A DNA stretch of 37,990 nucleotides from Seison nebaliae (Eukaryota; Rotifera; Pararotatoria; Seisonacea; Seisonidae), in contig JALJEE010001129.1 of NCBI GenBank assembly GCA_023231475.1, positions 1 through 37,990 on the forward strand, written 5' to 3'. Position 1 is the first letter of the stretch, and each line of letters starts with the position of its first letter. The translations under genes and the position numbers were made by a program. The notes beneath the pieces are model-generated. The model saw only the letters and a list, made by a program, of their open reading frames with translations. It ran no database searches and was not told the DNA's origin. Positions 20,903 to 30,900 of the stretch are shown piece by piece.

Positions 20903-22147
20903 ATGTTACGATACAATTTAATAAATCGATTATTGTCGGCATCATATTCCAGTTTTGCAGGCATACGGCGAACAGATGTGACGAATGTTCGGCAATTCAT
21001 TTATCCAGAAGAATTGCCAGCCATTCCAGTATATCGTATAATGAAAACTGACGGACAATTAGAATTGGATGAAGGTGAAAAAGAATCAGATTTGATAGAT
21101 AAGAAATCTGCACGTAAAATTTACAAAAATATGACATTATTAAATACGATGGATAAAGTTCTGTTCGATACGCAACGACAAGGACGAATCTCTTTCTATA
21201 TGACATCGTATGGAGAGGAAGGTACACATATCGGATCAGCGTCTGCATTAGCTCCAAATGATTTAATTTTTGCTCAATATCGTGAAGCTGGTGTGTTGTT
21301 ATATCGAGGATTTTCCATCATTGATATGATGAATCAATGTTTTGGCAATGATCACGATCCAGCAAAAGGACGACAAATGCCTGTCCATTACGGTAGTCGA
21401 GAACATTCGTTCGTTATGATATCATCCACATTATCTACTCAATTACCTCAAGCTGTCGGTGCCGCTTATGCCATAAAACGGAAAAATGAAGATCGATGTG
21501 TGGTAGCTTATTTTGGTGAAGGAGCAGCATCAGAAGGTGACGCACATGCTGCACTCAATTTCGCTTCTACATTAGAATGTCCAATCATCTTTTTTTGCAG
21601 AAATAATGGTTATGCCATTTCCACACCATCAGAAGAACAATATCGAGGTGACGGTATTGCTGGACGAGGAATAGCTTACGGAATGTTAACAATTCGAGTT
21701 GATGGTAATGATGTTTTAGGCGTTCGTAGTGCGATGAAAGAAGCGCGACATTTAACTATCACTCAAAATCGTCCAGTTCTCATTGAAGCGATGACTTATC
21801 GTATTGGTCATCATAGCACGTCAGATGACTCGTTGGCATATCGATCAGTTGATGAAATTAATCTTTATAGTGATCGTGATCATCCAATTGAAAGATTTAA
21901 AAAATATTTAATTAATAAAAAATGGTGGAATGATGAGGAAGAAAAGGAATGGATGAATGAAACGAAGAAAATTGTGAGAAAATCTTTCACAGAAGCTGAA
22001 AAAGTTCCTTTGACCAATATCAATGACGCAGTTTTCGAACAAGTTTATGACGAACTTCATCCAAGACTTCAAGTACAAAAGAAAGAATTCATCGAACATT
22101 TCCACAAATATGGGGAACATTACGATTTGTCAAGACATAAAAAATAA
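20903..22147 (+). CDS. BCKDHA: Branched-chain 2-oxoacid dehydrogenase E1 alpha subunit
   Basis: Intronless, 414 residues (human 445 with leader). It catalyses the thiamine-diphosphate-dependent oxidative decarboxylation of the keto acids of Leu, Ile and Val in the mitochondrial matrix, as an alpha2beta2 E1 with BCKDHB. The first 30 residues are Arg/Ser/Leu-rich without acids before the first Asp, as in a mitochondrial presequence. Family landmarks: GRQMPVHYGS (156-165), the ThDP/Mg motif GEGAASEGD (205-213) ending near CRNNGYAIS (232-240), and the phosphorylation loop YRIGHHSTSDDS (299-310). The two regulatory serines correspond to S305 and S315, so control by BCKD kinase should be kept. It ends convergent with the APLF gene, 157 bp away. 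No truncation or missing catalytic residue seen. Confidence 0.96.
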   Translation: MLRYNLINRLLSASYSSFAGIRRTDVTNVRQFIYPEELPAIPVYRIMKTDGQLELDEGEKESDLIDKKSARKIYKNMTLLNTMDKVLFDTQRQGRISFYMTSYGEEGTHIGSASALAPNDLIFAQYREAGVLLYRGFSIIDMMNQCFGNDHDPAKGRQMPVHYGSREHSFVMISSTLSTQLPQAVGAAYAIKRKNEDRCVVAYFGEGAASEGDAHAALNFASTLECPIIFFCRNNGYAISTPSEEQYRGDGIAGRGIAYGMLTIRVDGNDVLGVRSAMKEARHLTITQNRPVLIEAMTYRIGHHSTSDDSLAYRSVDEINLYSDRDHPIERFKKYLINKKWWNDEEEKEWMNETKKIVRKSFTEAEKVPLTNINDAVFEQVYDELHPRLQVQKKEFIEHFHKYGEHYDLSRHKK

Positions 22148-22222
22148 ATTTTATAAAATCTCTCCGTTGAATGAAGTTATTTCTCCTTTTTTCTCTCTTT
22201 TAGTTTCGTCTGTCTCATCAGA

Positions 22223-22228
22223 AATAAA
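22223..22228 (+). terminator. Poly(A) signal AATAAA for BCKDHA
   Basis: Canonical hexamer 76 bp after the BCKDHA stop, in the short spacer before the convergent gene. The two 3' UTRs probably overlap or nearly touch. Confidence 0.6.
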
Positions 22229-22304
22229 ATATTGTTATCGACAGAAAAATTCTATTCACAAAATTCAAACTAATTCTAGAAAATTTTAAAATATCATTCA
22301 ATTC

Positions 22305-23712
22305 TTATGCTTCATCAGACCATTCTTCTGATGATTCTTCTGATGATTCATCGAATGATTCATCGTCAATAAATTCGTCAGATAAATCATATTCATTCGA
22401 ACCTGAATCATCTTCTTCATCAGCTAACACCGATTTGATTGATTTTCTTGCTTTTCGACTTGTTTTTCTCGATTTCTTTGATCGTCCATCACCATCACCA
22501 CCACCATCATCATCACTATCATTCCAGTCACTGTCTTTTGGATGAGCATATTGTTTCTTATGATCCAAATTCTTTCGATAACATTTCTTCCCATACGTAC
22601 AATTTGGACGTATTTTCTTTTTGAATTTCCTTTTCAGAGAATCTTTTTTTTTCGATTTTTTTTCTTCCGAGTCTTTTTTTTCAGATTTTTCTTTCGATTC
22701 TTTTTTTTCTTCTAATTTTTCTTTCGATTCTTTTTTTTCTATTGATGTTTCTTTCGATTTTATTTCTTCAGATTTTTCCTTCGATTTTGTTTTCTTATCT
22801 TTCACTTTTTCGACGGTTGATGAGAGTGCTGGTGGATCGCCTGATTTTTTTATTGTAGTTTTTTTTGTAGGTGTTTTACTTGAATGTTTCTTCGCTTCAT
22901 CATGAGAGGAACCATCTTTAAAATAAAAAATTCCTTTTGAGAAATTTTAGTAAGAATTTTAAAAAATAAACTTGAGGCAGAAATTTGAATCCATTTTGGT
23001 ATAAAGAATTTTTGTTCTTTAGAAAACTCGGGAGACTTTTCATTTTTAACTTTGGATAATTGTTCGTCGTTCGTTTTATTTGTAATTTTCTTTCGCTCTT
23101 TTTCAGTTTGAATTTCTGATAATTCTTCATCTTTCTCTTGTGAATTTTTCTTCTTCTCATTCTCTTTTGTTACATTTAATTTAGTATTATTATCTGTTGA
23201 CTTTCTTGTAGACGATTCAATTTCATCTTTTCCTTCTTTATCTCCTGATAGTTTACTATTTGCTAATTCTTTTGAGGTGTTTTTAGGATATTGATCTAAA
23301 ATTTCAATGTGATACGCAGAGTCTTTTCCACTTAAGCTTATCACGTTTCCCATATCTAAAATTTCACTATCATTTTTCTTTTTCAATGATTTCGAAATGA
23401 AATCGATTGATGATTTGCGAACGGTAATTGGATTTTTGTGAAGCTGAAAAAGAGAACATGTTAATATGGTGAAAGATCAATAATTGTGGACTAGTGTCAG
23501 TTTTATAGTTTTATCCAATTCGAATTGAATTTGACAATGTTCCCTCGAAATCTTTTTATCATTTGGACACTAATAGTTTAATAATTTTAATGCGAGAAAT
23601 AAATGAAGGAAACTTTCAAAATATCTCTGCCAATGGTGATTGTTGATCCTTTATGAATTGTCATAAACGGATCGGTTTCTGACACTAATTTTAAATAAAT
23701 TTCATTCTCCAT
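22305..23712 (-). CDS. APLF: Aprataxin-and-PNK-like factor (FHA + PBZ)
   Basis: Four exons: 23614-23712, 23492-23569, 22972-23443 and 22305-22915. Introns are 44, 48 and 56 bp and give 419 residues in one frame. The N-terminus is an FHA domain: ITIGRD, then KISREHCQIQF across intron 1, LHKNPITV, and the closing strand ISLSGKDSAYHIEIL. The GR and S-R-x-H phosphothreonine-binding residues are present. A long Lys/Glu/Ser-rich disordered region follows. One PBZ zinc finger lies at about 322-341 with C-x5-C-x6-H-x5-H and the diagnostic CYRKN; vertebrate APLF has two. The C-terminus is highly acidic, matching the histone-chaperone tail. In known species APLF binds poly(ADP-ribose), Ku and XRCC4/XRCC1 during DNA-break repair in the nucleus. 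Confidence 0.85.
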
Positions 23713-24019
23713 TTATGTGTTTGAGAGTCGAGTGGGAAAAAACTTAAAATTTCAGCTAAATTACTGAAATTGTTGCACAATTAGTTGTCAAGAGAAAATT
23801 TAAACAAATTTAATTTCACAATAAAAGGAAATATGCTAAATTTTCGAAGGAACTAATTATACAGAAAATATCGATCGATATAATAGAATTATGTAAAATG
23901 AGACAATTCAATATTATTCCACCAATTCCTTTACAGTTTATTTTTATTTTAAAAGAAAAATATTTGTTTAAGAGCAAAGTTCATGAGATTAGTACTTTCC
24001 GGATGTCAAATTAAAGTTT

Positions 24020-24592
24020 TCAATAGCTTGAATAAGAATATGAACCACCTTGGCCTTGGTTTTGATTTTGTCTTTGACTTTGTCTTTGTCCTTGTCCTTG
24101 TCCTTGCATTCCACCGGAATGTCCATTGTAATATCCTGCGTTCCCTTGTTGTTGTTGTTGCTGCTGTTGTTGATTTCCAATTCCATAAGCGAATTGATTG
24201 CTAGAAGGTTGGAAGTTCTGTTGGATATATTGCATTGGTGGAGCAGGATGGGTGTAATACATCGGTGGAGGTGGAGGACGAGGTCGAGCTCTTCTAGATA
24301 GGGCACTTGCCAAAGCCTTCTTTTGAAGGTGACTTGTGATCATACCTTGTGCTTTGATATTTGTCAGAGTTTCTCGAATAGTCAAATCATCAGTAGCTTT
24401 CTGTGCCGCTTTCTTTAATTTGCCTAATTGTATCTTCTCGTGAACTGTAGTTGTTGGTGCGAATTGGGGATGTCCGTTCGTTAAGCCAAGAATATGTGAT
24501 GCACCATGAGCAACATCAGTGAGTAACTTACCGATTATACAAAAGGATGAATGCACCATCATCAAGGAAAAAAGAAGTATTACCAATTTCAT
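24020..24592 (-). CDS. Secreted Gln/Gly-rich protein, paralogue 1
   Basis: 190 residues in a single exon. The N-terminus KLVILLFSLMMVHSSFC is a clear signal peptide. The mature part begins IGKLLTDVAHGA, then TTTVHEKIQLGKLKKAAQK and a helical segment. It continues with a basic RRARPRPPPPP turn, a Met/Tyr/Pro patch, a run of nine Gln encoded by mixed CAA/CAG, and a repetitive GQGQGQ/RQ tail ending SYSYSSY. The helical part resembles the gene at 26090-26812 (TTV...AQLG, then proline run), so the two are tandem paralogues. Extracellular matrix, silk-like, cuticular or gland secretion is possible; none is proven. A TATA box lies about 70 bp upstream of the ATG. Confidence 0.8.
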   Translation of the reverse strand: MKLVILLFSLMMVHSSFCIIGKLLTDVAHGASHILGLTNGHPQFAPTTTVHEKIQLGKLKKAAQKATDDLTIRETLTNIKAQGMITSHLQKKALASALSRRARPRPPPPPMYYTHPAPPMQYIQQNFQPSSNQFAYGIGNQQQQQQQQQGNAGYYNGHSGGMQGQGQGQRQSQRQNQNQGQGGSYSYSSY

Positions 24593-24660
24593 TTTTATTA
24601 CTTTATCACAACAACGATTGTAATAGTTGATATAAACTTCAGTACTAGGATAACCGATTG

Positions 24661-24670
24661 ATATTTATAT
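24661..24670 (-). promoter_or_regulatory. TATA box of secreted-protein gene 1
   Basis: ATATAAATAT on the minus strand, about 70 bp before the start codon at 24592. Spacing suits a transcription start 30 bp downstream and a short 5' UTR. Its paralogue has a similar element. Confidence 0.55.
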
Positions 24671-26089
24671 TGTAACGACTTTCTTAATTGTAATACGATT
24701 TGACTGAAATTCTCATTATTACTTAATTAAGTTCTCAATCAAATTTCAATAGATCTAATGATCAATTGATTAGTATAATTTTTTCCATGGTTCTTGTAGT
24801 CTACATCACTATTATGAAATAATTCATTAGAAAAATAACACTTGTTCTTTCTTATTTATCTTCATTTTTAGTTCGACCTATTGGTCCTTTAAATCTCGCA
24901 CTCATTTTCGATTTTCTACATTCCATTGATTTAAGATTCTTTCTTTAATTAACTTCTCTTCTTCCCTTAAAATTAACTATATTTGATACTATCATGTTCA
25001 GTTCGACGTACATGATATCAAATTTTAAAAATTAATTCATAAAAGTATGAACGTTTTACTTAAAATATTGATATGACAAAGGAAATTCTTAAATTTTTAC
25101 CAGTATACTGTTTAATATAATATATATAATGACTTATAATTTTTGTTTAATTCTAATTCCAAACCCATTATCTGAAGCTTCGGAAAAAATGTTACCTAAG
25201 CATGTAAAAAATTATTTCCACTAAATATCCTTCAACAAAAAGCAATTGCAAAAACTTTGTTAATTTTTCAAGGGAATTTTCCGCTAAAGGAAATTTTCGT
25301 ACGACGAATATTTCGAATTTATTAATTTTTTTTATTAAAATTAAAACGTCAAACTACCGAAGTAAATTGAGGGTAAAAGAAGAAAAACTCACCGAACTAG
25401 TTAACTAGTTTATCTTTATTACTGGTAGTAAAAACTCCAATAATAAGTTTTGTTCCTATTCGAAATTTATTTTGTAAATATCTGCAATAACTCGTTCGGA
25501 GAGCAATGTGGAGCTCCCATACATTTCTGCCATATTCCTATAAAGGATTTAATTTGATATTTTGATAATTAACTATAAACAATAATACAAGGAAATATTT
25601 CTACTCGTTGGAGGAAACCATCAACTAAATAATAATAATTAGTATTCCCCAGCAACACCTAACATTGTAAGTGAAATCCATTTTGATTTCATTCATGATG
25701 TAAAATGCTTGCGTAGTCCGATGGTTTTATAGAAGAAATTCAAAAAGAAAGAATTTAAAAATTAAACCTTGTTTCGAAAATTTTCCTAAGAGAGCTTGAC
25801 AGAGAAGATATTAAAACTTGACATAAGACGATGTTTACAACTACGCTTAAACTACGATGAAATCATAATTATTTTGATTTGACGATGTTTCATTAACGTG
25901 AAATAGTTATTTCATTTTATTTAAGGAAATTTTCATGCATAGAACGATGAATTTTCAAAGGAATTTATAAAATTTATAGGCAGTTCACCAGCATATTTTA
26001 TTTGAAGTATTAGTTCGAGAAATGTAGAGTGAAATATATGACGATTTAATAGGAGATAGTAAAGAGATGATTTTTATGAAGTAATGCGC
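24671..26089. other. Spacer between the secreted paralogues
   Basis: About 1.4 kb, strongly AT-rich, with upstream sequence of gene 1 and 3' flank of gene 2. No frame, RNA gene or repeat that I can support. Confidence 0.45.
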
Positions 26090-26812
26090 CTATTGATAGC
26101 CACTTGCACAAGTTGAGCACGGTCGCCTTGCACTTTTTCGATTTCCGTTCGAAGCTGAATTTACATTAGTAGTTTCTTGTGGTGCGTCAACTTGTGCTGC
26201 ATTTCTATTCTGAGCATTGGATCTTGTATTAGCCTTATTTGACATATTTGGAGATACTCTATTGACGATGGTAACGGAAGGTTGTTGTTGTTGAGGTGCG
26301 CTAACGTATGGGCGTGAATGATATGCTGGAGGAGGAGGTGGAGGATGTGCATAACCATAAGATGCATAAGCCGGTTGAGGTGCATATGCAGAACCATGGT
26401 AGCTAGAAGCGTGACCGCCACCATAACCACCACCCGAATTACCGAGAGAATTAATAAGATCATTCATTTGCATTTCGGTCGACATCTGATTTACTTTCGT
26501 CATGTAACTATGTTGTTTCACATCACTTGCCACTTGTTGTTTACGTGCACGAGCTTCTAATGCGCCTAATTGAGCCTTTCTCTTAACAGTGGTCGCATCG
26601 GGACCTTTATGTCCGCCAAATAAGATACTGAACGCTTGGCCAATAAATCGACCTTTGGCTTTTGCGTCCTCTTTATCTCCACTATCCTCGGTGATTAATT
26701 CCGCTTAGAATGAAAAGAAAATTATTTGGAAAATTAAATGAAGGAAAAGTTACTTACATCTCATCACTCCAACTAGAGCCACCATCAAAAGAAATTTCAA
26801 ATATTGTTTCAT
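26090..26812 (-). CDS. Secreted Gly/Tyr/Pro-rich protein, paralogue 2
   Basis: Two exons, 26758-26812 and 26090-26703, joined across a 54-bp intron with a GTAAGT donor; 222 residues. Exon 1 encodes a signal peptide, KQYLKFLLMVALVGVM. The mature protein has GRFIGQAFSILFGGHKGPD, ATTVKRKAQLGALEARARKQ and a helical segment. Then come GGGYGGGH, a Tyr/Ala/Pro-rich repeat with YAHPPPPPPAY, a QQQQ run, Asn/Ser-rich sequence, and a C-terminal RRPCSTCASGYQ cysteine pair. It shares the TTV-x5-QLG-x-L helix, the following polyproline and the overall plan with the gene at 24020-24592. Composition is like that of cuticle or secreted matrix proteins of arthropods. Function unknown. Confidence 0.8.
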
Positions 26813-26852
26813 TTTTCTTCGTTTTAATTCAAGAAGTCTAATCTTCAGCAGA

Positions 26853-26862
26853 ATATATATAG
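26853..26862 (-). promoter_or_regulatory. TATA box of secreted-protein gene 2
   Basis: CTATATATAT on the minus strand, about 45 bp before the start codon at 26812, with a purine start region (gaagattag) about 30 bp downstream. Strong TATA elements on both paralogues suggest tissue-restricted high expression. Confidence 0.55.
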
Positions 26863-27260
26863 TTCATGGGCACATGTCCTCCACTAATCAAATGCTCGTC
26901 ATATCTTCAATTTATCATTAAACTAATTATGATTGAACTATCTTCAATTTCTTTCATTAGATGTAGATCATTTATTAATTAAATTTCCCATGAAATGGTG
27001 ATAGAAGATGGAAATGAAATTGTGATAATTTGCAGTTCATTATTTAATTTTCATGTTTCTAATCTAGAATTTATGTTTTCCCTCAACTTGAAATTTCTCC
27101 TAAAATTTAATGTAATTTATTGTTGCATAGATTTGTTGGAATGATCAGAATAAAATATTTAATATAAAAATATTTAAATAAAAAATAAATAATTTTTAGA
27201 AAATAAAATTGAAATTGATATTTATGAATTGTTCGATTGGTGAATAATTGAATTCGATGT
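26863..27260. other. Spacer upstream of secreted gene 2 and downstream of the transporter
   Basis: AT-rich 400 bp with the 3' flank of the transporter and upstream sequence of secreted gene 2. The frame at 27107-27295 (-) overlaps the transporter end in another register and is not considered coding. Confidence 0.5.
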
Positions 27261-29240
27261 CTAGTCGAGTTTTCTTCGTATTTTTTTGATTCCAAAAAAT
27301 CTATTGAAATTAAATTTCAAAAAAAAATAGTTATAAGAAACAACTAACGAAAAAGTTATTGGAAATAGGGAGATAAATGCCAATATTGAAAGGATCAAAT
27401 AGATATATCTTGAAGATGGTAATCGATCATCAGATGATGATTTTTTATTATCCATTTTATTCAGATAGGAAAAAAGTTTCATAAAAAAAGAACTACTACA
27501 CACGGAGATGTGTTGTAGAACTCCGATACACATCGCTTGAATAGTCAACATGAAGAAGAGTTTATTCCTACTCACTGCTTCAATGACGATATTTCTGATG
27601 GTTTTAGGTGGTTCGGACTCCAAAGGATTTTGAATATTAAGATCATCTTCAATATAAAGATGTTCTTCCGTTTCTGACGCCTTACAAAATAGAGTGACAT
27701 ATTGGACGGAAATCGTTCGGATTAATGGAATTGGAGCTATGGAAATACAACCGAATAGAATTGACAGATAAACTTCCGTTTGTGTTTTCATAATGAAATA
27801 CCATAAATTGAGGAAAGATAAAGTGAATAAAGCGATGATACATAATATGAAATTCCCCGTAATTTTATTGACGCCTTCATGGACGTATTTTGGAGTACCC
27901 AAAAGTGGATCCATCGAATCTTCGTTCACATCATTCTTCTTCTCATGCAACCAAACCACCAATTTGATGAGATATGGAAGAACAAATTTAAATAATAATA
28001 TAACACAAATTAATTGTGTTGCCATTAAAGTTCCAATAAATATAGAATATTGTGATTGACTCATAGAAAATGGCCAAGTTAATAAAGAAAAAATGAGAAA
28101 GAAATTTGGATTAATAAATGCAATATACATCAGGAAAAATGAGACTGCTAATGGAAATAAATATTTCCAAGGATACATCGGCCTAACTACATTGATTGAT
28201 GAGAAAATTAATTTAAATTGATTTATCAATGAATAACGTATAGGCCCAACATAATCTTCATCTATTAGTGGACCTAAGGGTGAAAGATGAACATTACCAC
28301 TTTTATCAAGAAGATATGAGTCCATAACACCATAGTCGTGTTTTTCAGCTTTTAAAATACTTCTCATATAAATGACACAAACGATTATCATGAGAGAAGA
28401 AAGAGTCAACATTAGGAGATATCCAGACGCATAAGACGTCAAATACATTAAATCATCAGATTCATGATAAAATGTTATATTTGTATTATGAATAAATATT
28501 GCTGTACAATTGGCTGATATACAAATTGCTGGCATCTTTTCATTCCATACTCCTGAAAGATAATTTCCAGAAGCATTCGCTAATCCACCAATCAATTCCA
28601 ATAGCATGATTTGTGCTAAAACTGAATTTCTTAATTTTGGTTTCAATCGTTCTTCTTCACTTCCGATTGATAATCGATAATTGATTTGAAGAACGGTGAT
28701 GAATATGACGCCGTTGAAAATAGATACAAAATTGCCACCAAAACCATCAAACAAATTCGACCAATAAAATAAATGCATCGATTTTGGTATTTCTTCATAA
28801 TTCGAATGAAGTTGCCCAGTATTTAAAATAGCGCTAAATTGGAAAATAGTTTGGCTTATCACTCCGATTATTGGAATGATTATCGGTAACAACAACCATT
28901 TGGATAACGCAGTTGTATAATTGCATTCCATTTCTTTGTAGATTCGAATTTTCTGTTCGGAAACGAACTCATGTATCAGTGGAATATTTAAGAGGAAAAA
29001 TATTGATATTACACCGGCGGGTAACGTGAACATTTTAGCATAGAATTGAATATTAGAAGATGATTCTCTAATTAAATCATCTCGATCTTTATTTGTCATA
29101 TTAAAGAGAGGATCTCGAATCATTGATTGGTTGTAGAAAGCCACGATGAATTGACTGAAAGAAACACTCTCAAACGATTCCATCACGATGAAGATGAAAA
29201 CCATCAAAAACGGTAAAATCATAGTGTCCCTCCAAATCAT
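27261..29240 (-). CDS. MFS transporter, possibly SLC46 (proton-coupled folate transporter)-like
   Basis: Intronless, 659 residues, with 12 hydrophobic spans. The first six lie roughly within residues 7-290, a long hydrophilic loop follows, then six more. The loop before span 7 has LLDKSGNVHLSPLGPL. The extracellular loop after span 1 carries NQS and NMT sequons and the one after span 5 has CISANCT. Span 4 has FDGFGGNFVS and span 5 LLELIGGLANASGNYLSG, which resembles the glycine-rich span 5 of SLC46 proteins. The usual SLC46 length is about 450-500; extra length sits in the central and span 8-11 loops. Membrane location is safe. Substrate and exact subfamily are not: generic MFS is the fallback. 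Confidence 0.65.
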   Translation of the reverse strand: MIWRDTMILPFLMVFIFIVMESFESVSFSQFIVAFYNQSMIRDPLFNMTNKDRDDLIRESSSNIQFYAKMFTLPAGVISIFFLLNIPLIHEFVSEQKIRIYKEMECNYTTALSKWLLLPIIIPIIGVISQTIFQFSAILNTGQLHSNYEEIPKSMHLFYWSNLFDGFGGNFVSIFNGVIFITVLQINYRLSIGSEEERLKPKLRNSVLAQIMLLELIGGLANASGNYLSGVWNEKMPAICISANCTAIFIHNTNITFYHESDDLMYLTSYASGYLLMLTLSSLMIIVCVIYMRSILKAEKHDYGVMDSYLLDKSGNVHLSPLGPLIDEDYVGPIRYSLINQFKLIFSSINVVRPMYPWKYLFPLAVSFFLMYIAFINPNFFLIFSLLTWPFSMSQSQYSIFIGTLMATQLICVILLFKFVLPYLIKLVVWLHEKKNDVNEDSMDPLLGTPKYVHEGVNKITGNFILCIIALFTLSFLNLWYFIMKTQTEVYLSILFGCISIAPIPLIRTISVQYVTLFCKASETEEHLYIEDDLNIQNPLESEPPKTIRNIVIEAVSRNKLFFMLTIQAMCIGVLQHISVCSSSFFMKLFSYLNKMDNKKSSSDDRLPSSRYIYLILSILAFISLFPITFSLVVSYNYFFLKFNFNRFFGIKKIRRKLD

Positions 29241-30394
29241 TTTTGTTTACTAATCGGGAGAAACTAATAAAATATTAGATAAAATTTTTTAAAAAATGTA
29301 CGATCCAACTCCTTAAAGAAACAGTTCTCATGACCATTTCGGAATTAAAAGGACAGCGTCATATAAAATGATATAATTAAGAAATTTAAAAATTTTCTCA
29401 TTTCAATTAAACAGTTTCTATAATAATTGAAAATATTGCACCACAAAATGTGTTGTTTATTCCCTCAATAAAAAATTTAAGTTTGTCAGAGTATTATTCG
29501 GAAACTTCTACACTTCTGTTCATATGTTTTCATGTCACTTAAGATTTTTTACGTACAACTAACAAAAAAAAAAATTTAAAAATTGTAAGCAATATAACCT
29601 GGAATCTATATTATCCTCTTTATTACATACCATTTTTGCTAAAATATTACGATTTTCAACAAGCAATGAATCATGTTATACTGAACCGATTTTAATATTT
29701 TTTTGTTTAAATCATATCTACTTACTCTAGAGAACCCAAAAATATCATCAAAATTCAAATTTATAACTGCTAACTATCAAGTGCAGTGGCTTAAAGTTAT
29801 CAAAAAGAGAGAGAAAAATTTTTCACTAATTGAGTTTACTTTTTTTGAAAATTCTATATCTAATACGAATCCATTTTCACTTATTTATAGCACATTCGAA
29901 AGAGCATGAATTGCTCTTTCTTAAAATATTAAATTTTTTGTGGCTAAGAAAAAAATGCATTGAAAAAAATGACAATAAAAAATTTTTTAAAATTTTTGTG
30001 GGGAATTTTCCAATTGGGGAATCTTCCGAGAATCACTTTTATCGTCTAAATTTTCTTCTATTGAAAACAAATCGCGGTACGATAGTAAAAAATGAAAGAT
30101 TTGGATAAGAAAGATTCAAAATCAATTTATCGGAAACATTGGGGGTTTGCTTCTCATTAGAGACCGGTATAATTGGGATTGCACAAGTGTTCTTACGAAT
30201 GACAAAAAATGGAGTTATTATTAGTAAATATTCAGAACGATCTGAGCTGGTACGTAAGTGTAATTCTGTTGTTAGTAAAAAATAACAGTTGTAGAGTTTT
30301 AGTCGTTTCGTAATTGTATATATTGATCACTTAATATTATGTATAAATATAGACAACCGTTTTATAGATACTGGACATATCATTGTTCTTTGTA
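29241..30394. other. Intergenic region upstream of the transporter
   Basis: About 1.15 kb. Short plus-strand frames at 29703-30108 are Phe/Lys/Ile-rich and lack motifs or splice support. No repeats recognised. Confidence 0.5.
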
Positions 30395-30465
30395 GCACTG
30401 ATGGTTCAGTGGTAGAATGCTCGCCTGCCACGCGGGCGGCCCGGGTTCGATTCCCGGTCAGTGCA
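30395..30465 (+). tRNA. tRNA-Gly (anticodon GCC)
   Basis: Acceptor arms GCACTGA (30395-30401) and TCAGTGC (30458-30464) with an A discriminator. The A box (TGGTTCAGTGG) and B box (GGTTCGATTCC) are canonical. The anticodon stem CTCGC/GCGGG holds GCC at 30427-30429, reading GGC/GGU. It is very close to the metazoan consensus. Six T at 30469-30474 form the Pol III terminator. Confidence 0.98.
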
Positions 30466-30474
30466 TAATTTTTT

Positions 30475-30900
30475 GAAGATAATAAGCAGTTTTATCAAGT
30501 TATCAATTGCATAAATTATCAGACTCATGATTGACAGTTGATCATGAATTAAAAATTAAAATATTTTCTGTGAATTTTTAATTCGTCAAAAAGTCTTACA
30601 ATTGTTAATTCGAAAATAATTTGTTGTTATTACATTAATGATAATCAAACTTTTCTTTCACTATATTGAATTTTAATTATTATTATAAATTAAATAATTT
30701 TCTTTATTATTTCTAAATCGAAAATTATTATAAAGCAGAATATCCTTCGAATAATATTGAGTAAGATTGACGTGACAGAAGTAAACATGAAATGATATTT
30801 TTATTTATGATGTATGGCATGTCACGTGATAGAAATTCATATGTTGAATAACTTTTTCTACATTTAATTGAAGAAAAAAAAAATTTTAATTAGCATCTCA
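30475..30900. other. Spacer between tRNA-Gly and the membrane-protein gene
   Basis: AT-rich; presumably the promoter of the next plus-strand gene. No recognisable core motif or frame. Confidence 0.45.

Noticed and set aside
22439..22905. Plus-strand poly-His and Phe/Ser-rich frames
   Set aside because: Antisense shadows of the Asp- and Lys/Glu-rich APLF exon.
24050..24301. Plus-strand frame with leucine repeats
   Set aside because: Antisense of the Gln/Gly-rich secreted protein, which has a signal peptide and a promoter on the other strand.
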